Below, in pieces: positions 36,162 through 43,665 of a stretch of 64,000 nucleotides of DNA. A model generated the notes under the pieces. The model did not search any database and was not told where the DNA came from. It saw nothing but the letters and a program-made list of their open reading frames with translations. The stretch spans positions 1 through 64,000 of the forward strand of contig ONFE01000016.1 in the NCBI GenBank assembly GCA_900316985.1. Direction: 5' to 3'. Source of the stretch: an uncultured Prevotellaceae bacterium (lineage in GTDB: Bacteria; Bacteroidota; Bacteroidia; Bacteroidales; Bacteroidaceae). Numbering within the stretch: position 1 is the stretch's first letter; the number at the start of each line of letters is the position of its first letter. The position numbers were made by a program, and so were the translations under genes.

Positions 36162-38401
36162 GGTTTTAGATAATCCATCACTTCTTTAGCCACATCCACA
36201 GGGTCACCTTCCGCCTCAGCCTTATATGGATTATGGCGCAGAGTCCAGGGCTCCTCAAGGGCATAATAGTCAATATTCAGGTCCTGCGGCAAAGCCATCT
36301 GGAAGAGCTCGGCGGCAGTCTTGTTGCTGTTCTCTCCGCTACCCAGCATCTCAGGCCGTGGCTTGGTCATCTTTTCCATCTCTGCCGAGAGACCGTCCAG
36401 ATAGGTCTTCCAGCGCACAAAATAGAAATCCTTCAGCAGTCCGTTCCACTCCTTATGGGCATAGTCACGCAGACCTCCCTCGTTGGCACAGGTACGGTTG
36501 CCCCAGGTGGTAATCTGCACACGGGCATTCCATTCATAGAGGTCCTGCTCTGCCGGTAGGGTTGAACAGCTGCGGGCATCCTCCAGCCATCTTCCCAGAC
36601 GGAATTCCTTCCGTGTTCCCAGCAGTTTGTCCTGCAGGAGCAGCATCTCCAGGAACCGCTTTGCATCCTTGTCGAAAGCCTTCTTGCGGAAAGCATTAAA
36701 GTCCGTGATGGTCTGCAGGTATTGCACACGGGCCTGGTCAGCCAGAGCCTGCCGGCAGATGTCCACCAGATCATACTCGAAATTATTGTTCCCCCGGAAC
36801 CTGTCAGCGGCTTTCACCATCAGTTGGGCAGCAGCCTTGGTATCGTCGGGATCATAGTAGTTTTTCATCTTCGACCAGCTGGAAGCCTGGAAATTATGGA
36901 GCGTGGGCCTTCCGCAGAAGATGCTCTCATGAGGTCCCTGCTGGTTATTTCCCGCCGGACAGTTATAGATGGAGTGAATCAGGATGTCCCAGGCCTTCAG
37001 CACATCCTCATCCTCCTTGCCATAGCGGGCCTTCACATAGCCGCGAATCCACTCTTCCTTGGTGAACTTCTCGGGTCTCCAGGGCAGCTCACTCATCAGC
37101 TCAAACATCACGGGGTTATTCTCAGAGCCCTCCATCGTGAAGCCGATACCCTTAAGTGAAGAGTGAAGAGTGAAGAGTGAAGAATCATTCTTTGAATAAA
37201 AATTATTGAGCAACTGATCCATCCTTCCATGCAGGCCCACGTTATTGCCGAAGTTCTCCAGCAGACAGAACAGCCAGTTGTGCTGCTTGTAACCCTCAGG
37301 ACGCCTCCAGATGGAAGGAATACCAAACATGGGGCGACATTCCGAGAAGAGGTCCAGAATCAGCAGGTCACCCTTCTTCATCCCGTCCACCATCTGAGGG
37401 CGGGGATTCTCCGTCCATCCCTGTATCACCCACACAGCCTTCGGGTTCACGGCCTTCATGGCCTCCATCAGCACCTGCCCTGCACGCCCATAGTCAATCT
37501 TGCTGTCATCATTGCTCTCATGGAAAGGGTCCATCGAGTAATAGTCAGCCTTGCCGAAGAGCCTGGTCAGTTCCTCATAGTAGATATCGGCAATCTCACG
37601 GAAACGCTTGTCAGTGGGCAGCAGGTTGGCAGGTCGTTGGAATCCGTTCCACAGTCCGGCCTCAGCCACATTCAGTCCCAGCCGCTCCTTGGCATCATGG
37701 GGCACCATTCCGCAATAGCCAGGCAATACAGGATGCATGCCCAGTTCCTTCATGCGCCTCAGAATCTGTTTCTGCAACTTCTCCTGACGGTCATACCAGG
37801 AAAGGGGCAACGGGCCACCCCACCCCTCCAGGTTGTTCATCTCCCACCATGCCAAGAAGGCAGGACCGGCGATAAACTTCCCCACTTCCTCCTCCGAATA
37901 GCCCAGACGGAGTAGCATCTTCCGCCATACACATTCCTCCCCCACGATGGCCAGTGGCAGGTTCACCCCATGCAGGGCCATCCAGTCAATCTCCTTCTCC
38001 CAGCGGTTCCAGTCCCAGAAAGCCATCGAATAGGAGAACGTGCAGTAGTTGAAGTCATAGCGCAGGGTGAGGTCCGTCTCATGGCGTTCCTTCTTTTCCA
38101 CCTTCGGCAGCATGGCTGGCAACTTCGCCTGCATCTGGTTCCAGGTGAGATGCACCCCCGCATAGTATTTCAGGTACCAGTTCACGCCCGAGGCAATATT
38201 CACCCATGTGTTGCCACGGACCACCACCCGCTTCCCTTCCTGATCCAGTTCAAAGAAATCGCGGTCAGCTTTCACCAGTTCCGTCTTAAACTTCCTGGCT
38301 GCTCCCGGGTCAATACGGTTCAGCAGATTATCCACGGGATTCCCCAGAACCGTCATCACCCCACAAATCCATAGCCACCATGTAAGATAGTATCGTTGCA
38401 T
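36158..38401 (-). CDS. GH89 alpha-N-acetylglucosaminidase
   Basis: Homologue of human NAGLU, 747 residues, exported (hydrophobic N terminus LTWWLWICGVMTVLG). Family blocks: the N-terminal FKTELV...DQEGKRVVVRGN domain, DWNRWEKEIDWMALHGVNLPLAI, the first catalytic Glu region YYSMDPFHESND, the second in FTMEGSENNPVMFELM, and the C-terminal helical domain with WEDARS-like WLEDARS. An upstream ATG overlaps the -7 box and is rejected. Residues about 407-416 (SSLFTLHSSL) are encoded by four AGTGAAG heptamers. First gene of a four-gene operon with all junctions overlapping or within 6 bp. Confidence 0.93.
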   Translation of the reverse strand: MQRYYLTWWLWICGVMTVLGNPVDNLLNRIDPGAARKFKTELVKADRDFFELDQEGKRVVVRGNTWVNIASGVNWYLKYYAGVHLTWNQMQAKLPAMLPKVEKKERHETDLTLRYDFNYCTFSYSMAFWDWNRWEKEIDWMALHGVNLPLAIVGEECVWRKMLLRLGYSEEEVGKFIAGPAFLAWWEMNNLEGWGGPLPLSWYDRQEKLQKQILRRMKELGMHPVLPGYCGMVPHDAKERLGLNVAEAGLWNGFQRPANLLPTDKRFREIADIYYEELTRLFGKADYYSMDPFHESNDDSKIDYGRAGQVLMEAMKAVNPKAVWVIQGWTENPRPQMVDGMKKGDLLILDLFSECRPMFGIPSIWRRPEGYKQHNWLFCLLENFGNNVGLHGRMDQLLNNFYSKNDSSLFTLHSSLKGIGFTMEGSENNPVMFELMSELPWRPEKFTKEEWIRGYVKARYGKEDEDVLKAWDILIHSIYNCPAGNNQQGPHESIFCGRPTLHNFQASSWSKMKNYYDPDDTKAAAQLMVKAADRFRGNNNFEYDLVDICRQALADQARVQYLQTITDFNAFRKKAFDKDAKRFLEMLLLQDKLLGTRKEFRLGRWLEDARSCSTLPAEQDLYEWNARVQITTWGNRTCANEGGLRDYAHKEWNGLLKDFYFVRWKTYLDGLSAEMEKMTKPRPEMLGSGENSNKTAAELFQMALPQDLNIDYYALEEPWTLRHNPYKAEAEGDPVDVAKEVMDYLKP
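37155..37182. repeat. Four perfect AGTGAAG heptamers inside GH89
   Basis: The same heptamer (as CTTCACT) forms four-copy arrays upstream of metF and of the AI-2E permease. 28 bp; gain or loss of one unit would shift the GH89 frame. Confidence 0.9.
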
Positions 38402-38428
38402 ATCATTCCAGTTAGTAGATTCTGTTTG

Positions 38429-38528
38429 CAAAGTTACGAATAAGCGAGCACAAAAGCAAATAAAAACTTGTTTTTAATTTGTTTTGTCGAGCGAAAGTAA
38501 CTTCATGGCTCGAAGAGACATAAAGATA
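38429..38528 (-). promoter_or_regulatory. GH89 operon promoter module (dispersed repeat, copy B)
   Basis: Minus strand, in order: a 31-bp block TATCTTTATGTCTCTTCGAG... (38528-38498; 30 of 31 bases equal the block at 53087), CGCTCGACAAA, an AT palindrome (38481-38456, AAAAAC-TT-GTTTTT core), TTTG at 38460-38457 inside its arm, 20-nt spacer, and TAACTTTG at 38436-38429. Leader about 22 nt. Confidence 0.75.
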
Positions 38529-38789
38529 GTGTAAAAGAGTGAAAAAAGCAAACGTTTTTTGTATTGATTTGTATGATTTCTGCCCGAAGGGCACTAACAA
38601 GGAGTGAACAAAACAACAGAACGGCCCACACTTTCTCGCGTGAACCGTCCCCTCTACAATAACAATTATCATTATCTCCCTATCTTTGCACTCAACCGTG
38701 CGAGGGACTGAATGATCTAATTGACATTGCAAAGATACTGCCGTTTTTGCCTTCATCCTACAGAAAACCCCAGATTTCTCCCCAAGTAG

Positions 38790-38888
38790 TTGCGACAACC
38801 CCTCATAATTGCGACACTTTCAAGGATCACCCCCAAAATCTGTCGCAAATAACATACATTTCTTGGAGAAACATACATTTCTTGGAGA
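38790..38888. repeat. TTGCGACA boxes and a 19-bp tandem duplication
   Basis: TTGCGACA at 38790 and 38809 (19 bp apart) and inverted TGTCGCAA at 38841, followed by two exact copies of AACATACATTTCTTGGAGA (38851-38869 and 38870-38888). It looks like a regulator-binding region, but the target gene is unclear. Confidence 0.5.
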
Positions 38889-38935
38889 ATAGTTTCCAAA
38901 GAGTTGAAACGAAACTACTGACGATTAAATACAAG

Positions 38936-38989
38936 ACGACGCTTCCAGGCGTTGGGGTGATGTCTAGGCATCACGCATGGAAGCGTCGT
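38936..38989. other. 54-nt long hairpin downstream of the CotH/dockerin gene
   Basis: Outer stem ACGACGCTTCCA with TGGAAGCGTCGT, inner stem GTGATG with CATCAC around TCTAGG. No T tract on either side, so it is either a processing or stability structure for the minus-strand mRNA or a non-canonical terminator. Confidence 0.55.
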
Positions 38990-39078
38990 TATCGTGTGGG
39001 TGGAGTCCTACTTATTCTTCTTCATCCCATACGCCCTTGTGGCTCTTGTCAACGCGCTGAACGTTCAGTTTTTTTCAT

Positions 39079-41625
39079 CTAATTGTTATTCAGAATGATA
39101 TCTACTAAACTGGTGACATCGCTAACGTCGATTTTTGTATCATTGTTCACATCACAGTTATTTGGGTTGAATCCCTGTGGAGTATTGCCAAGGATATGGT
39201 CCACCAGTGTTGTTACGTCAGCAACATCTACCTTACCATCATGGTTAACATCGCCGGTAATTTGAGGTTTATCGCCCATGATGGCGTTGATTTTGAGGCT
39301 CTTGTAATCTTTAGCCAAGGGCATGGTGAAGGTGCAGGTGGCTCCGTCAACAGTTGTCGTCTCAACTGATCCATTGGAGGCAGTTTTCTCAATATTCCAT
39401 CCTGTCACTATCTTGTCGCTCGTTACGTTGGTTTTACCTTCGAGGGTAATCTGACGACCTTCGAAGAGTTTGCCGTCGAACACGCCCTTGGTGAGCTTAA
39501 TGCCGTTGACGAGCACCTCGTCGGGCACTTTATCGGAGGCCACTTCCTTGTTGATGGTGACTGGAATAGCTGTTCCGAGCCCCCATTGGGCACTCATATG
39601 CTCAAGGAAATAGTCGCTGCGTGGGGGAACGTCTTGCTCCCACCAGTTTTGCTTGGGTTTTCCGGCGAGCCATTTCTTGGCGTTATCGAATTTATTGTTA
39701 ATGTCGGTGCGGTTATCACGCCCAGGGTTATACTTATCGCGATGGGCCACAAATTCCTCCATGGCCTCGGCCTGGATCTTGTCAATAATCTCACCAGTAC
39801 CAGTGCCGTTCATAAAGTCGCCCATAAAGACACAGCACTTGTCGATGAACAGGTTCAGTATGTCCGGGTCTTCCAGCATGTTTTTAATCAGGCGCGTGGC
39901 TGGTTCTGTGAAAGCCCATTTGTCGTTTGGATGATTGTTGGGGTTGTAGAGCAGGTCAATCATATTGTAGCTGTTCGACTTATTATAGAGTCCCAGTCCG
40001 AAGTCAGTATCCTTGACAATCACACGGAATCTCTTGGGCAGACCTGACTTGTCGTCGTCGTTGGGGCGCCAAAATACGGTATTGTTGCCAGGCCAGTCGT
40101 TATTGCCATAGAAGAGATTCATCACTGCAATATTCAGATATTCGCTGACATCTAGCCACTGCTCGTATTCCGCCAAGGTGTGACGCTTCTGGCTGTAGAA
40201 ACGCTTAAAGCCGTTATAGAATGTTGTGTCTTCGCTTCCCTTGAATTCCTCGATAAACTGATCTACGTTGTTCACTTTTTCATGGCTAATCTCAACCATA
40301 TCCATGTCCTCAATGCCGTAGTTGCTTTCGATATTGTCCTCATTTGAGCGTTCTCGGATGTTGAGCATGCCCATATACTCACCATTGATGTAGAGCACAG
40401 CCGTATGGCCTGCCTGCCAGTCGATGTCGGTATTCTCTCCCATCGTACGCTGGATAATGAGGTCACGGAAGTACAAGTCACCGAAGTCGTTACCGCCATC
40501 GCGAAGTGAGAACGACTTAAATTTCTTGATGCCCGGCTTCTGGTCGGGGAAGAACTCATATTGATACTGCTTGTGGTCAGGGTCGAAGCGCTTGTTGGCA
40601 TAGAACACCATTGACTTGAGGGCATTCGCACGCGACTGTCCACCTTGTATGCGGGTCTCGCCAAGCTGATTGAAGGCACTTGGTTCACCAGCGGCGGGGA
40701 ACATTTCAATATTGACAGGACGGCGCCAGTCGCATTTCTTTTTGTCTTCCTTGCTATTATTATATTTGAAAAGGCCAAGAGAGTCGGCACCATTCAGATA
40801 AAGGTCGTTGGTCTGGACAGAGAAGATGGGCACCGAAATGTCCCTTGGATGGAAGATATACGACTGGGCAGTACTCACAGGTGAGAGCCAGCCATCGCAG
40901 AAAACCTTTGCGCGAATCACCGTGGTATTGGCGATATGGATGGCATTCTTGTATTTCGGGCTATCGGCTTTCGGCTCATTGCCGTTGGTGGTATAGGTGA
41001 TGTAGGCATCCCCGGGAGCACCTTCCGGCAAACTTAGCGTGAGGTCGATAGCACTACCACCATGGGTGGCACGCCCCGGCTCGCTGAATACAGGAGCACC
41101 TAAGATATGCTTAGCATTGCAAATCTGTCCGGTATTGGCCTTACCTGGTGTAGGTGTCAGCTGATAACCCCATTCGTTAGCACCATCAGTCTTACGACCG
41201 AATGCAATATCGGGTGCCGGCATTTTGACCATAGGTTTGCCATCAACATAAGGAAGACTGTCAACAACCTCTTTGTTACTGAAAAGATAAACTGTACATC
41301 CTTTGCCTGATTCCAGACGGAAGTCGGTGTGAAGGCCCTTGCCTTCCTTGTCGCAGTAGATGATAGCATACCCCTTGGCAGTTACGGTTTTGTCGGGCAA
41401 CTTCCATGCCTTACCTTCCTTGTTTTTGTTGCTTATCTTGTAATCTTTGAGGTTAATATCTCCTTCTGTGGGATTATATAGTTCCACCCATGAATCGGGG
41501 AATTCATGAATATCGTCCATGATGCATTCAACGTTCGACTGCATCAGTTCGTTGATGACCAGTTGCGCGTTGGCTGACATTGTGGCCATGACCAACAGTA
41601 TCGCTGCAGTAAAAGTTTTTTTCAT
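39079..41625 (-). CDS. Lamin-tail / CotH-kinase-like / dockerin exported protein
   Basis: 848 residues, signal peptide ending SANAQ. Order: lamin-tail domain (LVINELMQSN...DSWVELYNPTEGDINL, about 20-150), chitobiase-like beta domain (VFSEPGRATHGG...YTTNGNEPKAD), CotH kinase-like domain (KSFSLRDGGNDFGD, HTAVLYINGEYMGMLNIRERSN, KDTDFGLGLY), a beta region, and a C-terminal type I dockerin with two calcium-loop repeats (GDVNHDGKVDVADVTTLVDHIL and CDVNNDTKIDVSDVTSLV). CotH proteins can be protein kinases. Dockerins normally plug into cohesins, and none is in this window. Single-gene transcript. Confidence 0.85.
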   Translation of the reverse strand: MKKTFTAAILLVMATMSANAQLVINELMQSNVECIMDDIHEFPDSWVELYNPTEGDINLKDYKISNKNKEGKAWKLPDKTVTAKGYAIIYCDKEGKGLHTDFRLESGKGCTVYLFSNKEVVDSLPYVDGKPMVKMPAPDIAFGRKTDGANEWGYQLTPTPGKANTGQICNAKHILGAPVFSEPGRATHGGSAIDLTLSLPEGAPGDAYITYTTNGNEPKADSPKYKNAIHIANTTVIRAKVFCDGWLSPVSTAQSYIFHPRDISVPIFSVQTNDLYLNGADSLGLFKYNNSKEDKKKCDWRRPVNIEMFPAAGEPSAFNQLGETRIQGGQSRANALKSMVFYANKRFDPDHKQYQYEFFPDQKPGIKKFKSFSLRDGGNDFGDLYFRDLIIQRTMGENTDIDWQAGHTAVLYINGEYMGMLNIRERSNEDNIESNYGIEDMDMVEISHEKVNNVDQFIEEFKGSEDTTFYNGFKRFYSQKRHTLAEYEQWLDVSEYLNIAVMNLFYGNNDWPGNNTVFWRPNDDDKSGLPKRFRVIVKDTDFGLGLYNKSNSYNMIDLLYNPNNHPNDKWAFTEPATRLIKNMLEDPDILNLFIDKCCVFMGDFMNGTGTGEIIDKIQAEAMEEFVAHRDKYNPGRDNRTDINNKFDNAKKWLAGKPKQNWWEQDVPPRSDYFLEHMSAQWGLGTAIPVTINKEVASDKVPDEVLVNGIKLTKGVFDGKLFEGRQITLEGKTNVTSDKIVTGWNIEKTASNGSVETTTVDGATCTFTMPLAKDYKSLKINAIMGDKPQITGDVNHDGKVDVADVTTLVDHILGNTPQGFNPNNCDVNNDTKIDVSDVTSLVDIILNNN

Positions 41626-41671
41626 GTGTATAGTTTTAATAGTGTTACCTAGGATGTATCTGATTCGGGTA

Positions 41672-41679
41672 CAAAATTA
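41672..41679 (-). promoter_or_regulatory. -7 box of the CotH/dockerin gene
   Basis: Minus-strand TAATTTTG, 46 nt before the start codon; no clear -33 box. Confidence 0.5.
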
Positions 41680-42025
41680 CAAAAAATAATTGATATTCTT
41701 CTCTATATGTACATATTTATTTCACTGGCCCTCAAAAATATTTACCTGCGGCACTTTACAAAGCGACACCTTACAGCCAAAGAGCAGTGTGCAACAAGTC
41801 AAAGATCGCTTCTATATATCGTTCAGGAGCGTATCGCGAAATTACTCCCTAATCTAATTGCACCCTTGTAATGCATTGCAAAGATACAACATTCTTCCGA
41901 CGCAATATTCCCTTATTAGGACTTACGGCGACTTATTATCATTTATGAAAAGCTTGAAATATGAACAGGAGCTGTACTCTGGTACTCTCCCCGAAATTGG
42001 GAGGATTCCCTATTATCATTTGCTG

Positions 42026-42199
42026 CAAAAAAACTCCCTTTCTCCCTTTCTCCCTTTTAAGGATTTTGAGAACGAGGGGGAGATTAAGTTAACATATATT
42101 ATACTATATATAAATATATATATTTATATATAGTATCTACTTTTTACGCCAGACTTGAAATATTCTTAAACGGGAGAAAGGGAGAAAGGGAGTTTTTGC
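42026..42199. repeat. Nested palindromes at the centre of the element
   Basis: Outer arms of about 35 bp (42026-42061 and 42165-42199) consist of AAAAACTCCC and repeated TTTCTCCC on one side and its complement on the other. Between them lies a perfect 36-bp AT palindrome (42101-42136, arm ATACTATATATAAATATA). The outer arms are also heptamer-like repeats (CTCCCTT). Confidence 0.8.
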
Positions 42200-42302
42200 A
42201 CTTTGCTGCTTTATAGGCGCAAAGCGCGAAAAATCCCGTGTGATGTACGTTGCAAAATACACAAATACTGAATCCTTTAATTGTAAATTTGTCTTAAAAC
42301 GT

Positions 42303-42327
42303 AAAAAAAAAGGAGCACTAAGGCTCC
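42303..42327 (-). terminator. Terminator overlapping the DUF4248 stop codon
   Basis: Minus strand GGAGC-CTTAGT-GCTCC followed by nine T residues; the stop codon is in the loop. Confidence 0.8.
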
Positions 42328-42530
42328 CCTAGATAATGGACGATGCGGTTCACCTGCCGCGGGGTGAAGATACGTTGCTTCCCGGTATAGCCGAGTAGCT
42401 GAAGTTCATCCTTGAGCGGCTGACAAACATCAATCCAATGCCGTAATTTCTGCCATGCAGACTTGGGGTTAAGTTGCGGGTTGTAGAGCAAAGCCAGCTC
42501 TGTGCGCCCATATTCTTTATAGTTGCTCAT
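42318..42530 (-). CDS. DUF4248 small protein
   Basis: 70 residues. The sequence fits DUF4248, a Bacteroidales family of unknown function: YGRTELALLYNPQLNPKSAWQKL, a middle helix, and FTPRQVNRIVHYLGEP at the C terminus. The look is that of a small helical nucleic-acid or adaptor protein. Members often sit near HU-like and amidase genes, but none is here. Start is MSNYKEYGR: the ATG six codons upstream lies before and across the -7 box, and the chosen start gives a leaderless mRNA. The only gene inside the inverted-repeat element. Confidence 0.8.
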   Translation of the reverse strand: MSNYKEYGRTELALLYNPQLNPKSAWQKLRHWIDVCQPLKDELQLLGYTGKQRIFTPRQVNRIVHYLGEP

Positions 42531-42537
42531 AACGCTA

Positions 42538-42545
42538 CAAAGATA
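42538..42545 (-). promoter_or_regulatory. DUF4248 -7 box (leaderless)
   Basis: Minus-strand TATCTTTG with 7 nt between it and the ATG; CTTG lies 20 nt upstream as a possible -33 box. Confidence 0.6.
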
Positions 42546-42886
42546 CAAAATTTCAATGACTTTTGCAAGGGATTCCTGAAAGAAATTTCCGAATTTTTCA
42601 TAATTTTATTGGGCAGATTATGTGGTTTTTGTCTACCCATTGTTTGCATCGTTTCTGATGGGTGGAAGCAGGGCTTTCAATGATTAAAAGCAAGGTTTCC
42701 GATGAGCGGAAACGCCGGAAGGGGTTGCTAAGTCGCAATAAGTCGCCGTAAGTCCTAATAAGGGCATATTGCATCAGCGAAATATCGTATCTTTGCAATG
42801 CATTACAAGAATGCAACTTGATTAGGGAGTCATTTCGCGATACACTCCTGACCTACATATAGAAGCGAACTTTGACTTATTGAACA

Positions 42887-42915
42887 CAAAAAAATCCCCG
42901 CTGGGTGGCGGGGAT
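42887..42915 (-). terminator. Terminator of the outer-membrane beta-barrel gene
   Basis: ATCCCCGC and GCGGGGAT with 6-nt loop; minus-strand T tract of seven after it. It abuts the right arm of the inverted-repeat element. Confidence 0.88.
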
Positions 42916-42939
42916 GAATATTGTAGGAAAGGGTTCGGT

Positions 42940-43527
42940 TTAATTGCCTAAAGGAATCTTGTAGCCGACGGTGAACTGAATCACGCTGTTCTTGCTGCTG
43001 CTGCCTGATACATCCCACAGTTTGGTAAGTCCGAAGTTGTAACGAGCATCTATTACGAAGTCGCTAAACTCGTAAGATGCGCCGATGGGGATAGAGAGAT
43101 CGAAATTCTTGAAGTTGGAAATATCATACTCGGAAGAAATGCTATTTCCCTCCTTCTTTAACTTATGCCCCACATTGAATCCTGGCTGAAGACCTGCCTT
43201 GATGGCCAGTCCGGGAATTACATAGTAGTTGGCCAGAATGGGAACGTTGATGTAATCAAGCTTCGTCGTATAGGTTACACCACTCTCCTTTTCCTTTGCA
43301 CCCTGCATAGAGTAGAACGCACCGGCTGTGAGGGCAAATTTCTCTGCCATCTGATAGGTCAAGTCTGCACCAGTCACCACGCCGAACTTCATTCCGTCAT
43401 CGGTATCGGTAATTGTAGCCACGTTGAAACCCACCTTAGGGGTAACAGACCATGTACCTACTGCCTGCTGTGCGCTTGCTGTCAAAGAAGCCAGAGCCAC
43501 GATTGCGAGAATCAATAATTTCTTCAT
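42940..43527 (-). CDS. PorT/OmpW-like outer-membrane beta-barrel protein
   Basis: 195 residues, signal peptide ending LTASAQ. Mature part is an eight-strand-type barrel: WSVTPKVGFNVATITD, MKFGVVTGADLTYQMAEKFALTAGAFYSMQG, YINVPILANYYVIPGLAIKAGLQPGF, and the terminal VIQFTVGYKIP with an aromatic/hydrophobic pattern. Belongs to the porin-family outer-membrane proteins common in Prevotella. Ligand or role unknown. Own promoter and terminator. Confidence 0.85.
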   Translation of the reverse strand: MKKLLILAIVALASLTASAQQAVGTWSVTPKVGFNVATITDTDDGMKFGVVTGADLTYQMAEKFALTAGAFYSMQGAKEKESGVTYTTKLDYINVPILANYYVIPGLAIKAGLQPGFNVGHKLKKEGNSISSEYDISNFKNFDLSIPIGASYEFSDFVIDARYNFGLTKLWDVSGSSSKNSVIQFTVGYKIPLGN

Positions 43528-43593
43528 AATCTAAATTTTTAAGGTTTATAATACGAATATTGTAAGAATAATGTCTTTTTTTTGAACTATCTG

Positions 43594-43625
43594 CAAAAAT
43601 ACAACGAATTTTTGAGACTTCCAAA
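43594..43625 (-). promoter_or_regulatory. Promoter of the beta-barrel gene
   Basis: Minus strand TTTG (43625-43622), 20-nt spacer, TATTTTTG (43601-43594); leader about 60 nt. Confidence 0.75.
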
Positions 43626-43665
43626 TATTTGACGAAATTCTTATTTTTGTAGGGATGAAATACCC

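Larger units (their letters stand above)
38529..39078. other. Gene-free region between GH89 and the CotH/dockerin gene
   Basis: No credible coding sequence in 550 bp. It contains a plus-strand TATCTTTG (38681-38688) facing a minus-strand TATCTTTG (38737-38730), which together form a 10-bp inverted repeat; the right one lies in a shortened relative of the arm of the 41.8-42.9 kb element (ATCTAATTG then CATTGCAAAGATAC). Then come TTGCGACA boxes, a 19-bp tandem duplication, and a long hairpin, listed separately. Confidence 0.6.
41787..42887. mobile_element. Inverted-repeat-bounded element carrying a DUF4248 gene
   Basis: Two arms of about 150 bp (41787-41937 and 42737-42887) are imperfect reverse complements. 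Shared blocks include AAGTCAAAG, TCGCTTCTATAT, GTATCGCGAAAT, ACTCCCTAATC, CTTGTAATGCATTGCAAAGA and CCTTATTAGGACTTACGGCG. Each arm has a TATCTTTG box pointing outwards (41886-41879 minus; 42788-42795 plus). Inside are nested palindromes and one DUF4248 gene. No transposase or recombinase is visible, so it is a MITE-like or decayed element, or a conserved two-sided regulatory structure. Confidence 0.6.

Noticed and set aside
38402-38431. Earlier ATG for GH89
   Set aside because: It overlaps the -7 box at 38429-38436; the hydrophobic signal begins at the later ATG.
41858-42133. 91-codon plus-strand open frame in the inverted-repeat element
   Set aside because: It runs through the repeat arm and AT palindrome and is low complexity at its end; no family resemblance.
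41787-42887. Complete insertion sequence
   Set aside because: No transposase or other recombinase frame between the arms; called only MITE-like.
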